Source: Verrucomicrobiales bacterium
Lineage (GTDB): Bacteria > Verrucomicrobiota > Verrucomicrobiia > Limisphaerales > UBA11358
Assembly (NCBI GenBank): GCA_028712475.1
Contig: JAQTQB010000001.1
Location: forward strand, 248,001-312,000
Length of the DNA: 64,000 bases
Reading direction: 5' to 3'
Positions 36,558 through 44,656 of the stretch are shown one piece after another; within the stretch, counting starts at the first letter, position 1; every line of letters begins with the position of its first letter. The notes under the pieces are model-generated. The model was not told the DNA's origin. It ran no database searches and worked only from the letters and a program-made list of their open reading frames with translations. The position numbers and the translations under genes were made by a program.

Positions 36558-38132
36558 ATGCACTGCGTCATCGGTTCCGGCCCGGCGGGCGTCGCGTGCG
36601 CGAAGGCCCTGCTCGCGCGCGGTGCCAGCGTGCTCATGCTCGACGCCGGACTCGAACTTGACCCCAACCGCGCCCAAATCGTCCGCCAATGCGCCAGCAC
36701 CAAACCCGCTGCATGGAATCCAAATGAAATCGCCACGCTGAAAGGCGGCATGGCTGCTGACGCCACAGGCGTGCCGCTCAAACTTGTTTTCGGCTCCGAC
36801 TTTCCCTACCGCGAAACCGAGGAAAAAATTCCGTGGCGCAATCACGGCACCGGCTTGAAACCTTCGCTCGCGCTCGGCGGCTTGAGCAACACCTGGGGCG
36901 CGGCCATGCTTCCGTATCGCGACCCGGACATCGCCGGCTGGCCGGTGGGCAATGCGGAGCTGGCGCAGCATTATCGCGCCGTGACGGAAATCACCGGCCT
37001 CGCCGCGCAACACGACGACCTGGAGGAAATTTTTCCGCTGCATTGTGAAAATCCGGGAGAGCTCCAATCCAGCCGCCAGGCGAACCTGCTTTTCGGGAAT
37101 CTAAAACAACACCGCGACGAACTGCGCGAACGCGGCTGGCATTTTGGCCGCGCGCGCGTGGCCGTGCGCGCCGCCGATTCGCCCAAGGGCGGCGGCTGCA
37201 TCCACTGCGGCTTTTGCATGTATGGCTGCCCTTACGGCTGCATCTACAATTCCGCCGGCACCGTCCGCGAACTGCGCGCGGAAAAAAACTTCGCCTATCA
37301 GCGCGATGTCATCGTCACGACCGTCCGCGAAACGCCGGAAAAAGTTTTCATCACCGGTCATCACCGTGAGACGCGCGCACCGCTGGCCTTTGAGGCAGAC
37401 CGTGTTTATCTCGCGGCAGGCGTGATCCCGACGGCGCAGATCCTTTTGCGTTCGCAAGCCGCCTACGACCGGCCGCTGACCTTGCGCGACAGCCAGTATT
37501 TTCTGGTTCCGCTCGTGCTCGCACGCCGCACGCGCGACGTGCAGACCGAGGCGCTTTACACGTTGAGCCAGCTTTTCATCGAGTTGAACCAGCCGCACAT
37601 CAGCCGCCACAGCGTGCATCTGCAGCTTTACACTTACAGCGACATCATCGGGCAGGCCGTGCGGAAATCGCTTGGGCCGCTCAAAATGTTTGCGCGCCCG
37701 CTTGAGGAACGCATGATCATCGTCCAGGGCTACCTGCATTCCGACGAATCGCCGGCCATCGCGATGACTTTGAAACGCGACGGCGAAAAAGATTTTTTGC
37801 AACTGGACGCGCAGCCGAATCCCGAAACGCGCCGCACTGTCAAACGCGTTTTGCGCGAACTATTCTCGCAAGCGCGGCGGCTCGGCGGCGCGGTAGTGCC
37901 GCCGATGCTGCAACTGGCCGAACCGGGGCGCGGCTTTCATTGCGGCGGCTCGCTGCCGATGCGCGCGCAGCCGGGGAAGTTTGAGAGCGACACGCTGGGC
38001 CGTCCGCAAGGCTGGTCGCGCGTTCACGCCGTGGACGCGAGCGTGCTGCCAAGTGTCCCCGCTACCACGATCACTTTTTCCGTCATGGCCAATGCGCACC
38101 GCATCGGCTGGGAAACGGCTGAAATCTTGTAG
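36558..38132 (+). CDS. GMC-type FAD oxidoreductase with a cysteine cluster
   Basis: A 524-residue flavoprotein. The N-terminal FAD fold is MHCVIGSGPAGVACAKALLARG, with GGLSNTWGAAM behind it; the C-terminal GMC_oxred_C part ends DASVLPSVPATTITFSVMANAHRIG. Residues 214-228 read CIHCGFCMYGCPYGC, five cysteines spaced like an iron-sulfur ligand set. Its place beside a sugar epimerase and glycosyltransferases suggests oxidation of a sugar or lipid intermediate. Start at 36558 gives the Rossmann strand directly. The TAG stop codon is inside a REP-like repeat. Confidence 0.87.
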   Translation: MHCVIGSGPAGVACAKALLARGASVLMLDAGLELDPNRAQIVRQCASTKPAAWNPNEIATLKGGMAADATGVPLKLVFGSDFPYRETEEKIPWRNHGTGLKPSLALGGLSNTWGAAMLPYRDPDIAGWPVGNAELAQHYRAVTEITGLAAQHDDLEEIFPLHCENPGELQSSRQANLLFGNLKQHRDELRERGWHFGRARVAVRAADSPKGGGCIHCGFCMYGCPYGCIYNSAGTVRELRAEKNFAYQRDVIVTTVRETPEKVFITGHHRETRAPLAFEADRVYLAAGVIPTAQILLRSQAAYDRPLTLRDSQYFLVPLVLARRTRDVQTEALYTLSQLFIELNQPHISRHSVHLQLYTYSDIIGQAVRKSLGPLKMFARPLEERMIIVQGYLHSDESPAIAMTLKRDGEKDFLQLDAQPNPETRRTVKRVLRELFSQARRLGGAVVPPMLQLAEPGRGFHCGGSLPMRAQPGKFESDTLGRPQGWSRVHAVDASVLPSVPATTITFSVMANAHRIGWETAEIL

Positions 38133-38187
38133 CAGCCGATGTGAATCGGCTCATTTTTGAATGGAGCGGACTCACGTCCGCTGCTAC
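38129..38187. repeat. REP-like inverted pair
   Basis: GTAGCAGCCGATGTGAATCG... (38129-38152) and its inverted mate ending ...CGTCCGCTGCTAC (38164-38187), separated by 11 bp. It can fold into a long hairpin. It begins at the stop codon of the GMC gene and ends 13 bp before the next start. Confidence 0.85.
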
Positions 38188-38200
38188 AAAGTTGAAAATT

Positions 38201-39070
38201 ATGGGCGAGAAAAAAATCTGCGCGATCACCGGCAGCAACGGCTACGTTGGCGGCTGCCTTAAAAACTATTTCGCCGCGCGCGGCTGGGAAATCCTGGAGC
38301 TGACGCGCCAGCCGAAACCCGGCACGCAGGGAGTTGCATTTCAACTCGGCGCGGACATTTCCCCGGCGTCGCTCGCGGGCGTGGATGCGCTGGTGCATTG
38401 CGCCTACGATTTCAAGCCGCTGCGCCGGGACGAAATCCGCGCGGTGAACGTGGACGGCGCGCGAAAAATTTTCCAAGCGGCGCGCACGGCGGGTGTCGGG
38501 AAAATCATCGCCATCTCATCCATCAGCGCCTACGACGGCTGCCGTTCGCTTTACGGGCAGGCGAAACTGGAGATTGAAAAGCTGGCGCTGGGCAGCGGCG
38601 CGCTGGTCATCCGGCCCGGACTCGTCTATGGCAGCGGGCCGGGCGGGATGTTCGGCAAACTGACGGCGCAAGTCCGCCAATCATCGGTGATTCCCATGAT
38701 CGGCGACGGCTCGCAAATCCAGTTTCTCGTCCACAGCGAAGACTTGTCGGCGTTCATCGAGCGGTGCGCGGGCGGCGAAGTAAAAATCACTCCGAGAATT
38801 TTGACGGCGGCGAACGAACAGCCGTGGGCGTTCAAGCAACTGCTTTTGGAGATCGCCCGTGCGCTGGGCAAAAAGCCGAAGTTCATCCCGCTGCCGGGGC
38901 GGCTGGTCTGGGCGGGCTTGAAGTCGGCGGAGTTGTGCGGGTTGAAATTAAATTTCCGCAGCGACAGCCTGGTGAGCCTCATGTATCAAAATCCCAAGCC
39001 GGATTTTTCGGCGAATGCAGAAGCCGGCCTGGTTTGCCGGCCGTTCGAGATTGAGAAGTTAAAATTGTAA
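38201..39070 (+). CDS. NAD-dependent epimerase/dehydratase (SDR)
   Basis: A 289-residue extended SDR. It has CAITGSNGYVGGCLKNYF at the N-terminus, a VNVDGARKIFQAARTAG helix, AISSISAYDG, and YGQAKLEIEKL with the Tyr-x3-Lys pair; then VIRPGLVYGSGPGGMFGKL. Short compared with nucleotide-sugar epimerases, it may act on a lipid-linked or free sugar together with the GMC oxidoreductase. Start at ATG 38201, after the REP-like hairpin. Confidence 0.83.
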   Translation: MGEKKICAITGSNGYVGGCLKNYFAARGWEILELTRQPKPGTQGVAFQLGADISPASLAGVDALVHCAYDFKPLRRDEIRAVNVDGARKIFQAARTAGVGKIIAISSISAYDGCRSLYGQAKLEIEKLALGSGALVIRPGLVYGSGPGGMFGKLTAQVRQSSVIPMIGDGSQIQFLVHSEDLSAFIERCAGGEVKITPRILTAANEQPWAFKQLLLEIARALGKKPKFIPLPGRLVWAGLKSAELCGLKLNFRSDSLVSLMYQNPKPDFSANAEAGLVCRPFEIEKLKL

Positions 39071-39129
39071 CCGGGAGCGCGCCCGCCCCGGGCGCAACCA
39101 AATTGGCGAGAGCTGACGTCCGCCCGGTT

Positions 39130-39243
39130 TTCTCCCTCTCCTCCCCAAAAGGAGGAGAGGGCCGGGGTGAGGAGGCCGGCTCTTCTGAAAATAAAATCCC
39201 CTCTCCCCAACCCCCTCCCCGTTCGAGCGGGGAGAGGGAGAAG
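39130..39243. repeat. Facing pair of GGAGAGGG-type palindromes
   Basis: 39130-39175 and 39198-39243 are two copies of the palindrome family described at 36359. The spacer 39071-39336 holds nothing else recognisable. Confidence 0.8.
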
Positions 39244-39336
39244 ATTCCGTTTTGGAATCGCTCGCTATTGCAAGTTCGTGTTCAGTGCGAGGGCGCGCCG
39301 AACTGCTGCAGCCGGGGCGGCTGCGCTCCCTTTTTG

Positions 39337-40524
39337 TCAGACGCCCGGCGGTTTGCGCGTGGTGGTCTTCAGGCCGAGCGCGCTCATGAAGAAGCTGGAG
39401 AAAACCGTCTGGATGCCGAGGACGATGAGCGTCGCCGCCGGGATCAGCCGCCGCAGGTTCTCTTCCGTGGACGGCAGAATTCCGTAATCCGCCTGTTTCC
39501 AGATCCAGACCGAGCGCGCCAGCAGAATGATCCCCCCCAGCAAAACGAGCAGGCCAAAAACAATTCCCTTTTCGAGCGTGAAAATTTTGAACACGCGCGA
39601 CAATTTCGGATCGTCGGGCAAAAGCCCTTCGGCAATCGCAAACACCTTGGTGAAGAATGCAAACGCGACGAGCTGGAAGCCGACGATGACGGTCATGCAC
39701 GCGACGACGAGCGAGCCGACGTTCAAAACAACGCCGCCGATGTGGATGTCATTGAGCGAAAGCACGGCGGCAAAAACAAATCCAAGCGCCGAGAGCAAAA
39801 GTCCCGGAACCAGAAACAGCCAGCGCGGCGAGAAGAGCAGCATGAAGCGCAAGTGCCGCCAGCCGTCGCGCCACGGCTTCAAGTGCGGCGGACGCGAGCG
39901 TCCGTCCTTGTGCAGCGTGACGGGGACTTCCGAGATGCGCAGGGATTTAAGCGTGGACTTGATGACCATCTCGGAGGCGAACTCCATGCCGGTCGTCTGC
40001 AGATCCATTTTTTTGAACGCGGATTTCGTGAAGCCGCGCAGGCCGGCGTGGAAATCGTGCGCGGGGCATTTGAAAAACAGCCGGCCAATGAACGACAGCA
40101 CGGGATTGCCGATCCACCGGTTTTTCCACGGCATCGCGCCGGACAAAATGGTTCCGCCGCCGACGGGCAGCCGGCAGCCCATGATGAGCTCATCGCCGGC
40201 CTGAAATTTTTTAACGAAGCCGGTGATGTCGGAAAAATCGTAGCTGTCGTCGGCGTCGCCCATGATGATCCATTCGCCGGAAGCGGCGCGGACGCCGCCG
40301 ATGAGCGCGCTGCCGTAGCCTTTTTCCCTCACCTGCACGAGGCGCACGCCGGCCTTTTCCGCGATGGCCTGCGAACCGTCGGTGCTGCCGTTGTCGGCGA
40401 TGAGGATTTCGCCGCGCACGCCGGAGCGTTGGAGGCCGAACCTGGCTTTTTCGATGCAGTGCGCGAGCGTTTCCGCCTCGTTCAGGCACGGCATCAGGAT
40501 GGTGAGTTCAACAGGTCCGGGCAT
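39337..40524 (-). CDS. Glycosyltransferase, GT2 family with membrane C-terminus
   Basis: A 395-residue GT2 protein. The catalytic domain has LTILMPCLNEAETLAHCI, ILIADNGSTDGSQAIAEKAG, GYGSALIGGVRAASGEWIIMGDADDSYDF. Four membrane segments follow from about residue 236. It is like dolichyl-phosphate mannosyltransferase-type enzymes that make lipid-linked sugars, the donor for the GT39-like protein encoded just upstream. This pairing suggests extracytoplasmic glycosylation. Confidence 0.9.
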   Translation of the reverse strand: MPGPVELTILMPCLNEAETLAHCIEKARFGLQRSGVRGEILIADNGSTDGSQAIAEKAGVRLVQVREKGYGSALIGGVRAASGEWIIMGDADDSYDFSDITGFVKKFQAGDELIMGCRLPVGGGTILSGAMPWKNRWIGNPVLSFIGRLFFKCPAHDFHAGLRGFTKSAFKKMDLQTTGMEFASEMVIKSTLKSLRISEVPVTLHKDGRSRPPHLKPWRDGWRHLRFMLLFSPRWLFLVPGLLLSALGFVFAAVLSLNDIHIGGVVLNVGSLVVACMTVIVGFQLVAFAFFTKVFAIAEGLLPDDPKLSRVFKIFTLEKGIVFGLLVLLGGIILLARSVWIWKQADYGILPSTEENLRRLIPAATLIVLGIQTVFSSFFMSALGLKTTTRKPPGV

Positions 40525-40576
40525 ATGGTGAATTTAATTGAAGCCGCCGCCGTTTGGCGAGCGCGCGTTTGGAAAA

Positions 40577-42448
40577 TCAGTTCAGTTTAACGAGGTCCCA
40601 GCCGAGCGGGCCACTGGAAGCGCGGAGGTTGAGCGGGATTTTTACGATGACCTGCGCATCCATCCGTTTGAGCCAGTCGTTGAGCGTGCAGTCAAGCGAA
40701 CTCATCACCTGCTCCCGCAGAAGGATGTATTGGATGCCGCGCGCGCGCAAATCCGCCGCCGTATCCGTGGCGCAAACATGCTCGATACGGCGGGAGCCCC
40801 ATGGCCGCCATAAGGACGCTTCGGGGTCGTCATAAGTGATCATCCCCAAAACTTTCAAGCCGGGCGGCAGGATGGCGCGCGCCGGGGCAAAGCCGTCATT
40901 GCGCTCGCGGTAAACGGTATAAACCTCCTCCATCCGGGCCAGCGCCTTCGAATGGGCGGCGTGCCCGGCAACTTTCCCCAAAATGGTCTGCACCGGAAAC
41001 AGCGGGCGGGCCGGTGAAATGACCAGCAGTCCTGCAGCCATCAGGAAGACCATGCCCGCCGCCACCCGCCACCACCCTTTTTTCACAAGCCGCTCCTGTG
41101 CGGCCCCGTTCAGGAACACCGGCAGCAGCAGCGCGTAATAGGGGGTGATAATGCGGCAAAAGACTGAAAGATTATATTGAGTCATCATGGCCAGCAGGCT
41201 GATGACCGGCGCCCAGCGCACGCAACGCTGCCAGGCAGAATTGCGCGTGAAGATTTTTTTCTGCCGGGTGAGTCCAGCGGCCACGACACTGACCAGCAGC
41301 AGGGCCGAGACGCCAAAGCCCAACCCCGCGTTTTCCTCAATTTGCATTTCCGAGACCGAAAATTCGTAAGCTTGATGTTCGAGCATCACCGAGCGCAGTC
41401 GCGATTCCAAGCCGGACGGGATGCGTTTTAAAACCTCTTGATTCCATTTGTCCGCCAGGGGAAATACCGGCGGAACCAAGTTTTGAGAAGCCAGGGAAAC
41501 CGTGTTGGCCCCGACTCTCAAGACGGTCGCATTTTTCCCGGCATCACGCCCAATGCCGGCCCCCGACCAGTCGCCGGAGAATTTCGCGTTCAGCACCATC
41601 GTCGGCAGGGCGGAGGCGAACAGGCCGATGACACACACGGCCACCGTCCGCACCGGCCAGCGAAAAAACAGTTTGAGTGACGGCAGCAGCGCCAGCGCGC
41701 AAGGCAGCAGCAAAGGCAGGCTTCCGGTTTTGGCGCTGGTCATCATGGCGGCTGCCAGAATCGCCGCGAAAAGATCACGCGCCAGACCGGATTTTTTTGC
41801 GCGCAAGGCGAAGTCCACCGCCGCCAGGGCGAACGTGGCGCCGAAAAGATCATTACCGATGCTGCCGGCTTGCAGCACAAAGCAATACCCCGTCGGCGCG
41901 ATCCACATCCAGTGCCACGCCACGCGCCGCCGCACGCCGAGCCGCGTAAACACGCTGAACACCAGTCCCGGCAGCAGCAGGAACGAAACGGTGTTGATGA
42001 GGAACAGCAGCCGGTCGGTTTTCAGGAGCGCGAGGAACGGCGCGGAAACCCATTCTATGCCGCAGGACCGGTTGTTGAGGCGCGGAAAAAACGTGTGTAT
42101 CCAATGCCATTGATCGGCGGCCAGCCAGTGCAAAATGCGCGGCAGACGGTAGGCCAGCGCGTCGTAATTGGTGGGCGCATAGATCACGCCGCCGAGAGAA
42201 GCCATGGCGGCCAGAATCAGAAAAGCGAGCGGAAATGGCCGGCGAAACCGGTGGAGATATTTATGCCAGTGAACTTGCGGCAGCATCTGCGGCGAACTTG
42301 TCTTCCGCCAAACCAACAGGGCGCTGAAACCAACCGCCAGCGCCACCGCATAGCCGCCGGCGTTCAGTTGATGCAGCGCGGACAGCGTCCAGCCCGCGCA
42401 GTTCAGATACGCGCAAACCCAGACCCACAGCAAAACGAGCGTTGGCAT
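40577..42448 (-). CDS. Membrane glycosyltransferase, GT39/ArnT-like
   Basis: A 623-residue protein with about 11-12 membrane segments and a soluble C-terminal domain. The first periplasmic loop has YAPTNYDALAYRLPRILHWLAADQWHWIHT, with the acidic residue and tryptophans seen in polyprenol-dependent GT-C enzymes. It likely uses the lipid-linked sugar made by the GT2 protein downstream. Start is set at MPTLVLLWVW (42448); the longer frame to 42559 is encoded by palindromic repeats and should not be used. Confidence 0.78.
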   Translation of the reverse strand: MPTLVLLWVWVCAYLNCAGWTLSALHQLNAGGYAVALAVGFSALLVWRKTSSPQMLPQVHWHKYLHRFRRPFPLAFLILAAMASLGGVIYAPTNYDALAYRLPRILHWLAADQWHWIHTFFPRLNNRSCGIEWVSAPFLALLKTDRLLFLINTVSFLLLPGLVFSVFTRLGVRRRVAWHWMWIAPTGYCFVLQAGSIGNDLFGATFALAAVDFALRAKKSGLARDLFAAILAAAMMTSAKTGSLPLLLPCALALLPSLKLFFRWPVRTVAVCVIGLFASALPTMVLNAKFSGDWSGAGIGRDAGKNATVLRVGANTVSLASQNLVPPVFPLADKWNQEVLKRIPSGLESRLRSVMLEHQAYEFSVSEMQIEENAGLGFGVSALLLVSVVAAGLTRQKKIFTRNSAWQRCVRWAPVISLLAMMTQYNLSVFCRIITPYYALLLPVFLNGAAQERLVKKGWWRVAAGMVFLMAAGLLVISPARPLFPVQTILGKVAGHAAHSKALARMEEVYTVYRERNDGFAPARAILPPGLKVLGMITYDDPEASLWRPWGSRRIEHVCATDTAADLRARGIQYILLREQVMSSLDCTLNDWLKRMDAQVIVKIPLNLRASSGPLGWDLVKLN

Positions 42449-42499
42449 TGTCCGGAAGTTTCTACTGGTGATGGTTTGGAAATCAATCAAATTGCCACG

Positions 42500-42612
42500 C
42501 TCCCTCGCCCCGCCCAGGCGGGGAGAGGGCTGGGGAGAGGGGATTTTAGTTTCAGACAATCGGCCTCCTCACCCCGGCCCTCTCCTCCTTTTGGGGAGGA
42601 GAGGGAGCAGCG
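42500..42612. repeat. Facing pair of GGAGAGGG-type palindromes
   Basis: Two family members at about 42500-42545 and 42562-42612, between divergent genes. They fill most of the promoter region of both. Confidence 0.8.
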
Positions 42613-42658
42613 CGCGATTCGACTTTTCCTTTCACGCCGGATTTTTTACGCTGCGGCC

Positions 42659-43144
42659 ATGCCTTCATTCGACATTGTTTCGCAGGTCAACACGATGGAA
42701 GTTGAGAACGCCGTCAACCAGGCCAAAAAGGAGCTGGCCAACCGGTTCGACTTCAAGGGCAGCAAATGGGAGATCGTGCTGGAGAAAACCGAGATCAAAC
42801 TTTCCGCCGACAACGCGTTCAAAGTGACCACGCTCAACGAGATCGTCGTCGGCAAGCTGGCCAAGCGCGGCATCAGCATGAAAAACCTGGAGCAGTGCGA
42901 CCCGGACATCTCGCCGCTCGGCCACGCTCGGCAGAGCATCAAGCTCAAGCTGGGCATCGAGACGGCGGTGGCCAAGGAGATCACCGGCTTCATCCGCGAC
43001 GGCAAGTTCAAGGTGACGACGCAGATCCAGGGCGACGAAGTGCGCGTGAACGGCAAGAGCCGCGACGAATTGCAGGCCGTCATCGGCGCGGTGCAGGCCC
43101 ATGAATTTCCCGTGGCCGTGCAGTTTGTGAATTTCAGGGATTAA
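42659..43144 (+). CDS. YajQ-family nucleotide-binding protein
   Basis: A 161-residue protein that matches the YajQ/DUF520 family along its whole length: MPSFDIVSQVNTMEVENAVNQ, NRFDFKG, KLAKRGISMKNLE, AKEITGFIRDGKFKV and the end VQFVNFRD. Members bind cyclic di-GMP in some bacteria and act as regulators. Start at ATG 42659 is unambiguous. It seems to be monocistronic. Confidence 0.95.
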   Translation: MPSFDIVSQVNTMEVENAVNQAKKELANRFDFKGSKWEIVLEKTEIKLSADNAFKVTTLNEIVVGKLAKRGISMKNLEQCDPDISPLGHARQSIKLKLGIETAVAKEITGFIRDGKFKVTTQIQGDEVRVNGKSRDELQAVIGAVQAHEFPVAVQFVNFRD

Positions 43145-43161
43145 CAAAAAAAGTTCCTTCA

Positions 43162-43487
43162 ATGAGTTGCGAACTAATATACAAACTTGTTAGCGGAATA
43201 ATTTTATCGCTTGGGGTTCTTGGCTTGTGGGCAACTTTCCTTAAACCTTCGCGTTTGCGATTTATGAAATGGGGAAATTTGGAGGCGGATTTTCCATGTC
43301 CCGACTTGGTCATTTCGCGTGGAACTTTCTTTTTGCTGTAATTGGATTAAGCGGCTTATTTCATGGAACACCTGCGAATGTCAATTCCAGTTTTTTCGTC
43401 AAGGCTTGTTTGATTTTTGTTGTGAGCCTTGTAATTTTCGCCGCGTTTTACGATTGGTGGTTGGCAATTAAAAGGCGTAAAAAATAA
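43162..43487 (+). pseudogene. Small membrane protein, probably split by a frameshift
   Basis: Two overlapping frames. 43162-43341 encodes 59 residues starting MSCELIYKLVSGIILSLGVLG with one membrane segment. 43269-43487 encodes MGKFGGGFSMSRLGHFAWNF and two more membrane segments ending in KRRKK. Joined at about 43295 they make one protein of about 107 residues with three membrane segments and RFMKWGNLE as a loop. Either a frameshift or two separate genes; the AT-richer codon use is unlike the neighbours. Confidence 0.5.
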
Positions 43488-43543
43488 ATACTGCTTTGAA
43501 ATTCTTCGCTTGTTTCAAAAATTTCCGGCAATAAACTCCGCTC

Positions 43544-43783
43544 ATGCCGGAAGTGATGAGAACACGCGGGTTTCGGTTTTTCTTTTTCAGCCGCGAGGAG
43601 CATGAGCCGCCGCACATCCATGTGGAACGCGCGGAGAAATACGCAAAGTTCTGGCTCGAACCGATGGTGGAACTGGCCGGGTCGCGCGCGTTCCGCAGCC
43701 ATGAGCTGACGGTGTTGCGCGAAATGGTTGAAGAATATCGCGAACAGTTTATACTGGCCTGGAATGAATACCATAATCGCTAA
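43544..43783 (+). CDS. DUF4160 protein
   Basis: A 79-residue protein with the family core FRFFFFSREEHEPPHIHVER and a C-terminal ELTVLREMVEEYREQFILAWNEY. DUF4160 and DUF2442 genes usually occur as overlapping pairs and behave like a toxin-antitoxin or regulatory pair; the function is not established. It overlaps the next gene by 20 bp. Confidence 0.88.
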   Translation: MPEVMRTRGFRFFFFSREEHEPPHIHVERAEKYAKFWLEPMVELAGSRAFRSHELTVLREMVEEYREQFILAWNEYHNR

Positions 43784-44003
43784 ACCGGTGGCGGACGCGG
43801 TGAACGTCACGTTCAGTGAAGATTCGCTCGTCGTGGCGCTGGCCGACGGACGGCAGGTTTCCGCGCCGCTGGAATGGTTTCCACGTTTGCGCGGCGCAAC
43901 TGCCAGGCAGCGCAAAAACTGGCGGCTCATCGGCGGCGGCGTGGGAATTCATTGGGAAGACATTGACGAGGACATTTCCGTCCGCAGTTTGCTTGCGCAG
44001 TAA
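43764..44003 (+). CDS. DUF2442 protein
   Basis: A 79-residue protein with the typical VTFSEDSLVVALADGRQVSAPLEWFPRL and the end GVGIHWEDIDEDISVRSLL. It overlaps the DUF4160 gene, its usual partner. Start at ATG 43764 (MNTIIAKPVADAV). Confidence 0.88.
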   Translation: MNTIIAKPVADAVNVTFSEDSLVVALADGRQVSAPLEWFPRLRGATARQRKNWRLIGGGVGIHWEDIDEDISVRSLLAQ

Positions 44004-44032
44004 ATTTTCCGACCTCTGGCTTCCGCCATTTC

Positions 44033-44278
44033 TCACTGCCGCTCGTATTCGCCCTTGCCGAGGCGTTTATAGACCTGGAAGCCGGACTTCTTCGCGTCCG
44101 AGATGGACAGCGGCTTGAGCTTGTGCGGCGAACTGAAGTTGGAAAAAACTTTGCGCACCGGCTTCTTGCACGCGGGACAATTCGTGAGCGGCCTGGCCGA
44201 AAGCGGACGGTTCAAGGTGAACTTCCCGCCGCAGACCTTGCAGTCGCCTTCGCACAGTTCGTATTCGTAAAGAGGCAC
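44033..44278 (-). CDS. FmdB-family zinc-ribbon protein
   Basis: An 81-residue protein starting (GTG) MPLYEYELCEGDCKVCGGKF, then CPACKKPVRKVFSNF, giving the two knuckles of a zinc ribbon. FmdB-like proteins are putative regulators of unknown target. The leader contains a weak run of heptamer-like units (GATTTTG, GATTTCG, TTTGCCG, AATGTCG). Confidence 0.88.
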   Translation of the reverse strand: MPLYEYELCEGDCKVCGGKFTLNRPLSARPLTNCPACKKPVRKVFSNFSSPHKLKPLSISDAKKSGFQVYKRLGKGEYERQ

Positions 44279-44472
44279 GGCTTGATTTTGGATTTCGTTT
44301 GCCGAATGTCGAATGGAAAAACTTTCCCGTCAAATCAAGACTCCGGCGAACGGCATCCCGAATGATGTCACCTGCCCCAGATTAAAAGTCTGACGCCATA
44401 GGGCAAGGCGTTCGCGCCATCAAAGCAAGATCAGGAATTTGCTGGAATTGAAAAGCGAGGCATTGCAAAGAC

Positions 44473-44549
44473 TGGTGCATCCGGCAGGGGTCGAACCTGC
44501 AACCTTCTGATCCGAAGTCAGAAGCTCTATCCAATTGAGCTACGGATGC
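44473..44549 (-). tRNA. tRNA-Arg (anticodon TCG)
   Basis: A full cloverleaf is visible on the minus strand. The acceptor stem is GCATCCG/CGGATGC, the D arm GAGC-type, the anticodon stem TCTGA/TCAGA with loop CTTCGGA, and the T loop TTCGACC with stem GCAGG/CCTGC. The CCA end is encoded (44473-44475). Anticodon TCG reads CGA. Confidence 0.95.
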
Positions 44550-44656
44550 GTCCACAGGCATGGTGCGGGGTTTTTGCGTCCGAATCCAGATTCTTAATCG
44601 TCCGCCCGCCGCGTTGACTTGGCGCGTCGGTTTGTTAGCGTGCGGTGCGAAATATC

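Noticed and set aside
39103-40590. Open frame of 495 codons opposite the GT2 gene at 39337-40524
   Set aside because: Antisense to a clear glycosyltransferase and starts inside palindromic repeats.
42449-42559. 37-codon extension of the GT39-like gene
   Set aside because: Encoded by the GGAGAGGG-type palindrome; MPTLVLL begins a proper first membrane segment.
44282-44310. Heptamer-like run upstream of the FmdB gene (GATTTTG, GATTTCG, TTTGCCG, AATGTCG)
   Set aside because: Units are too divergent and there is no partner arm; it may be a decayed member of the family but could be chance.
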